A DNA stretch of 17,659 nucleotides from Alphaproteobacteria bacterium (GTDB taxonomy: Bacteria; Pseudomonadota; Alphaproteobacteria; Rhizobiales; Xanthobacteraceae). Location: NCBI GenBank assembly GCA_005884465.1, contig VAZH01000122.1, positions 1-17,659 of the forward strand, written 5' to 3'. Positions 14,841 through 17,659 of this stretch are shown piece after piece. Under the pieces are notes generated by a model. That model was given only the letters and a program-made list of their open reading frames with translations. It did no database searches and had not been told where the DNA came from. The position numbers and the translations under genes are program-made. The number at the start of each line of letters is the position of its first letter. Position 1 is the stretch's first letter.

Positions 14841-16238
14841 ATGAACGCCAATCTGGCTGCAGTTTTATACCTCGTCGCAGGTGTTCTGTTCATCCTCTCG
14901 CTGCGCGGGCTGTCGAGCCCGGCATCGAGCCGCCGGGGCAACTTCCTCGGCATGGCCGGCATGGCGATCGCGGTGGCGACCACGCTCGCGGCCCATCCGC
15001 CAGCCGACGGCATCGCCTGGGTGCTGGTGGTGCTTGGCGTCGCCATCGGCGGCTCGGTCGGCGCGGTGATTGCGCGCCGGGTGCCGATGACCTCGATGCC
15101 GGAACTGGTCGCGGCGTTTCACTCGCTGGTCGGCATGGCCGCGGTGCTGGTCGCGGCTGGTGCGTTCTACGCGCCCGAGGCCTTCGACATCGGCACGCCG
15201 GGCCACATCCACGCCGCAAGCCTGGTTGAAATGTCGCTCGGCGTCGCGATCGGCGCGCTGACCTTCACCGGCTCGGTGATCGCGTTCGCAAAACTGTCGG
15301 GCCGCATGAGCGGCGCGCCGATCCTTCTGCCGGCGCGCCACGTCATCAATATCGCGCTCGGCGTTGCGCTGGTGGTCTTTATCGTCCGCCTCGTGATGAC
15401 CGGCGGCGCGCTGGATTTCTGGCTGATCACCATCATCGCGCTGGTGCTCGGCGGGCTCCTGATCATCCCGATCGGCGGCGCCGACATGCCGGTCGTGATC
15501 TCGATGCTGAACTCCTATTCGGGTTGGGCCGCGGCCGGCATCGGCTTCACGCTCGGCAACTCGGCGCTGATCATCACCGGTGCGCTGGTCGGCTCATCGG
15601 GTGCGATCCTGTCCTACATCATGTGCCACGCGATGAACCGCTCCTTCATTTCGGTCATCCTGGGCGGCTTTGGCGGCGAGACCGCGGCCGTAGGAGGTGC
15701 TGCGGCCGAAGCGCGGCCGGTAAAACTCGGCTCCGCGGACGATGCCGCCTTCATCATGAAGAACGCGCAGAAGGTCATCATCGTGCCCGGCTACGGCATG
15801 GCGGTGGCGCAGGCACAGCATGCGCTGCGCGAGATGGCCGACAATCTCAAGAAGGAAGGCGTCGAGGTAAAATACGCGATTCACCCCGTGGCCGGCCGCA
15901 TGCCCGGCCATATGAACGTGCTGCTTGCCGAAGCCAACGTGCCCTATGACGAGGTGTTCGAACTCGAGGACATCAATTCCGAATTCGCCCAGGCCGACGT
16001 CGCCTTCGTGATCGGCGCCAACGACGTCACCAATCCTGCCGCCGAGGACGATTCGAAATCGCCGATCTACGGCATGCCGGTGCTGCAGGTCTGGAAGGCC
16101 GGCACCGTGATGTTCATCAAGCGCTCGCTCGCGTCCGGCTATGCCGGCATCGACAATCCGCTGTTCTACCGCGATAACACCATGATGCTGCTCGGCGACG
16201 CCAAGAAGATGACCGAGAACATCGTCAAGGGGATGTGA
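14841..16238 (+). CDS. pntB: NAD(P) transhydrogenase subunit beta
   Basis: A 465-residue subunit. The first ~270 residues form membrane helices completing the proton channel (LAAVLYLVAGVLFILSLRGL, and later NSYSGWAAAGIGFTLGNSAL). The C-terminal ~185 residues are the NADP(H)-binding domain III, with VIIVPGYGMAVAQAQHAL (dinucleotide fold), YAIHPVAGRMPGHMNVLLAE, INSEFAQADVAFVIGANDV and GMPVLQVWKAGTV visible. Length and motifs are complete. Together with PntAA and PntAB it makes the working enzyme. The alpha/beta hydrolase gene begins only 18 bp after its stop, so it may ride on the same transcript. Confidence 0.96.
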   Translation: MNANLAAVLYLVAGVLFILSLRGLSSPASSRRGNFLGMAGMAIAVATTLAAHPPADGIAWVLVVLGVAIGGSVGAVIARRVPMTSMPELVAAFHSLVGMAAVLVAAGAFYAPEAFDIGTPGHIHAASLVEMSLGVAIGALTFTGSVIAFAKLSGRMSGAPILLPARHVINIALGVALVVFIVRLVMTGGALDFWLITIIALVLGGLLIIPIGGADMPVVISMLNSYSGWAAAGIGFTLGNSALIITGALVGSSGAILSYIMCHAMNRSFISVILGGFGGETAAVGGAAAEARPVKLGSADDAAFIMKNAQKVIIVPGYGMAVAQAQHALREMADNLKKEGVEVKYAIHPVAGRMPGHMNVLLAEANVPYDEVFELEDINSEFAQADVAFVIGANDVTNPAAEDDSKSPIYGMPVLQVWKAGTVMFIKRSLASGYAGIDNPLFYRDNTMMLLGDAKKMTENIVKGM

Positions 16239-16256
16239 CCTCATTTACGAGAAATC

Positions 16257-17063
16257 ATGACCGACCTGAAATGGCTTGTCGTTGTCGTAGCGGTCGGCTA
16301 TCTCGGCGGTCTTGTTGCAGTGTTTCTCATGCAACGGACGTTCCTCTTTCCGATACCGCAAACGATACGCACAGCCCCTGACGCCGCCGGCTTTCCAGAA
16401 GCTGAAGAACACATTCTGACCACCGCGGACGGTGAACGGGTCATCGTCTGGCACGTTCCTGCAAAACCGGGGCATCAAGTCGTCATTTATTTTCCCGGCA
16501 ACGGAGATTTTCTGGCCGGACTCGTCAGCCGCTTCCGAGGCATAACCTCGGACGGGACCGGGCTCGTGGCTTTGTCATACCGAGGTTATGCCGGCTCCAG
16601 CGGCGGGCCAAGCGAGCGCGGATTGCTTTGGGATGCCGCAGCGACCTATGCCTTTACAGCGGCGCGATATAGCGCGGATCGAATTGTCGTCTGGGGTTTT
16701 TCACTGGGCAGCGGCGTCGCGATCGCATTGGCCTCCGAGCAGCCGGTCGGAAAGCTGATCCTGGAGGCTCCCTACACCTCGATCGCGGATATTGCCGCTG
16801 CGGCTTTTCCGGTCCTGCCGGTCCGTTGGCTGCTGAGAGATCAGTTTCATTCTGACGAGCGCGTTGCGCGTGTCACCGCTCCGCTGCTGATCATGCACGG
16901 CGGGCGGGATTCGACCATTTCGATAGCCTTTGGCGAGCGATTGTTCGCGCTAGCCCACGAGCCGAAACAATTCGTGCGGTTTCTCGAAGGGGGCCACAAC
17001 GATTTGGACAATTATGGTGCGACCGAAACGGCTCGACATTTCATCGGCGCTTCAAAAGGCTGA
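16257..17063 (+). CDS. Membrane-anchored alpha/beta hydrolase (BEM46/ABHD13-like)
   Basis: A 268-residue protein with one N-terminal membrane segment (~6-24, WLVVVVAVGYLGGLVAVFL) and a hydrolase domain facing the periplasm or cytoplasm. The catalytic triad is visible: Ser149 in GFSLGSG, Asp208 in HGGRDST and His247 in EGGHNDL. The oxyanion-type segment YFPGNGDFLAG follows the first strands, and SYRGYAGSSGGPSERGL is a BEM46-family mark. Such proteins are serine hydrolases (esterase or lipase-like) of unknown substrate. It follows pntB closely and is likely co-transcribed, but shares no known function with it. The fold is certain; the substrate is not. Confidence 0.9.
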   Translation: MTDLKWLVVVVAVGYLGGLVAVFLMQRTFLFPIPQTIRTAPDAAGFPEAEEHILTTADGERVIVWHVPAKPGHQVVIYFPGNGDFLAGLVSRFRGITSDGTGLVALSYRGYAGSSGGPSERGLLWDAAATYAFTAARYSADRIVVWGFSLGSGVAIALASEQPVGKLILEAPYTSIADIAAAAFPVLPVRWLLRDQFHSDERVARVTAPLLIMHGGRDSTISIAFGERLFALAHEPKQFVRFLEGGHNDLDNYGATETARHFIGASKG

Positions 17064-17117
17064 CGGCCGCTGTGGTTTGGCGCATAGTCAATTCCCCGAC
17101 TTTGAGGATATAGATCT

Positions 17118-17659
17118 ATGAGCGCGCACGGCCCGATGCCGCGATCGGCGTGGATTTTCCCCGCACTGGCGGTCATTCTTTTCGCCGCAACTACCGCGCT
17201 CCGCTTTACCTTCACGCCGTCGCCCGCCGGGCTGGTGTTCGCGGCGGCGCTGCTGGTGATCCTGTTCGGCACCGTGTTCGCGGCCGTCCACCATGCCGAG
17301 GTGATCGCCAAGCGGATCGGCGAACCCTATGGCACGCTGGTGTTGACCTTGGCGGTCACCGTCATCGAGGTCGCGCTGATCGCGACCATCATGCTTGGTG
17401 ATAAACCGGTGCCCACCTTGGCGCGCGACACGGTATTCGCTGTGGTAATGATCGTCTGCAACGGTCTGGTCGGTATCTGTATCCTGACCGGCGGGCTGCG
17501 CTACCGCGAGCAGGATATTCAGGTAGCCGGGTCAAACCTCTATCTCACTGTCCTGATCGTGCTGGCGACCATCACGCTGATTCTGCCCAACTATACGCTG
17601 ACCATCCCTGGGCCGATCTACTCGGCGGCACAGCTTGGCTTCGTCAGTGTCGTCACCGT
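17118..17659 (+). CDS. chaA: ChaA-type calcium (sodium/potassium)/proton antiporter, 3'-truncated
   Basis: The frame runs open to the right edge; about 180 residues are present. Starting MSAHGPMPRSAWIFPALAVI, it shows successive hydrophobic helices and the family signature FAAVHHAEVIAKRIGEPYGT, followed by LTLAVTVIEVALIATIM, in which the acidic Glu of VIEVAL belongs to the ion-binding alpha-repeat of cation/Ca2+ exchangers. The second half of the antiporter, with the second alpha-repeat, lies outside the window. A GAGGA ribosome binding site is 9 nt before the ATG. It follows the hydrolase by 54 bp with no visible terminator. In this group the protein exports Ca2+ or monovalent cations in exchange for protons. 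Confidence 0.85.
   Translation, partial: MSAHGPMPRSAWIFPALAVILFAATTALRFTFTPSPAGLVFAAALLVILFGTVFAAVHHAEVIAKRIGEPYGTLVLTLAVTVIEVALIATIMLGDKPVPTLARDTVFAVVMIVCNGLVGICILTGGLRYREQDIQVAGSNLYLTVLIVLATITLILPNYTLTIPGPIYSAAQLGFVSVVT

Noticed and set aside
1..17659. tRNA, rRNA, CRISPR array, insertion sequence or integrase
   Set aside because: No repeat-spacer pattern, transposase motifs or tRNA-like folds were seen; the palindromic repeat at 14362-14460 is not a tRNA.

Overview
The window looks like chromosome of an alphaproteobacterium of the Bradyrhizobium/Rhodopseudomonas group. The basis is high-GC coding sequence, a three-gene pntAA-pntAB-pntB transhydrogenase preceded by a tiny aa3-type cytochrome c oxidase subunit IV gene, CtrA-type TTAA-N7-TTAA boxes, and a cyclase/TolB-like/TPR protein of a type common in this group. 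The genus is inferred from protein style and gene order, not from a search.

Left part (1-8655). A 5'-truncated cyclase-type regulator (plus strand) faces a run of minus-strand genes. Read in their own direction these are: a TerC-family membrane protein (broken by a one-base frameshift), a sigma-54 response regulator, an LdtD/YcbB-type L,D-transpeptidase and a MepK/YcbK-type M15 peptidase. The last two are a natural pair: one makes 3-3 peptidoglycan crosslinks and the other family cleaves them, and the homologous genes are also adjacent in E. coli. Perfect TTAA-N7-TTAA boxes lie upstream of the peptidase and upstream of the response regulator, suggesting cell-cycle (CtrA) control of envelope remodelling. 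A gene-poor stretch (8104-8655) holds remnants of a second disrupted small membrane gene.

Middle part (8656-12862). Plus-strand genes: an XRE-type regulator overlapping an unrecognised 148-residue protein, an M3-family oligoendopeptidase F, a signal-peptide-bearing intradiol dioxygenase-like protein, and a toxin-antitoxin pair in which an AbrB/MazE-fold antitoxin is joined to a Doc/Fic toxin. The toxin-antitoxin promoter carries a perfect palindrome over its -10 box.

Right part (12923-17659). Bioenergetics genes: the 50-residue CoxIV-like protein, then pntAA, pntAB and pntB for the proton-translocating NAD(P) transhydrogenase. A 99-bp cloverleaf-like palindromic element sits between pntAA and pntAB. 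A membrane-anchored alpha/beta hydrolase follows, then the start of a ChaA-type cation/proton antiporter cut by the window edge.

Most of the window is ordinary core chromosome. The strongest leads are the two CtrA-type boxes with the LdtD/MepK pair, the cloverleaf repeat inside the pnt operon, the hybrid AbrB-Doc module, and the XRE/unknown-protein pair. No RNA gene, CRISPR array, insertion sequence or integrase was seen.
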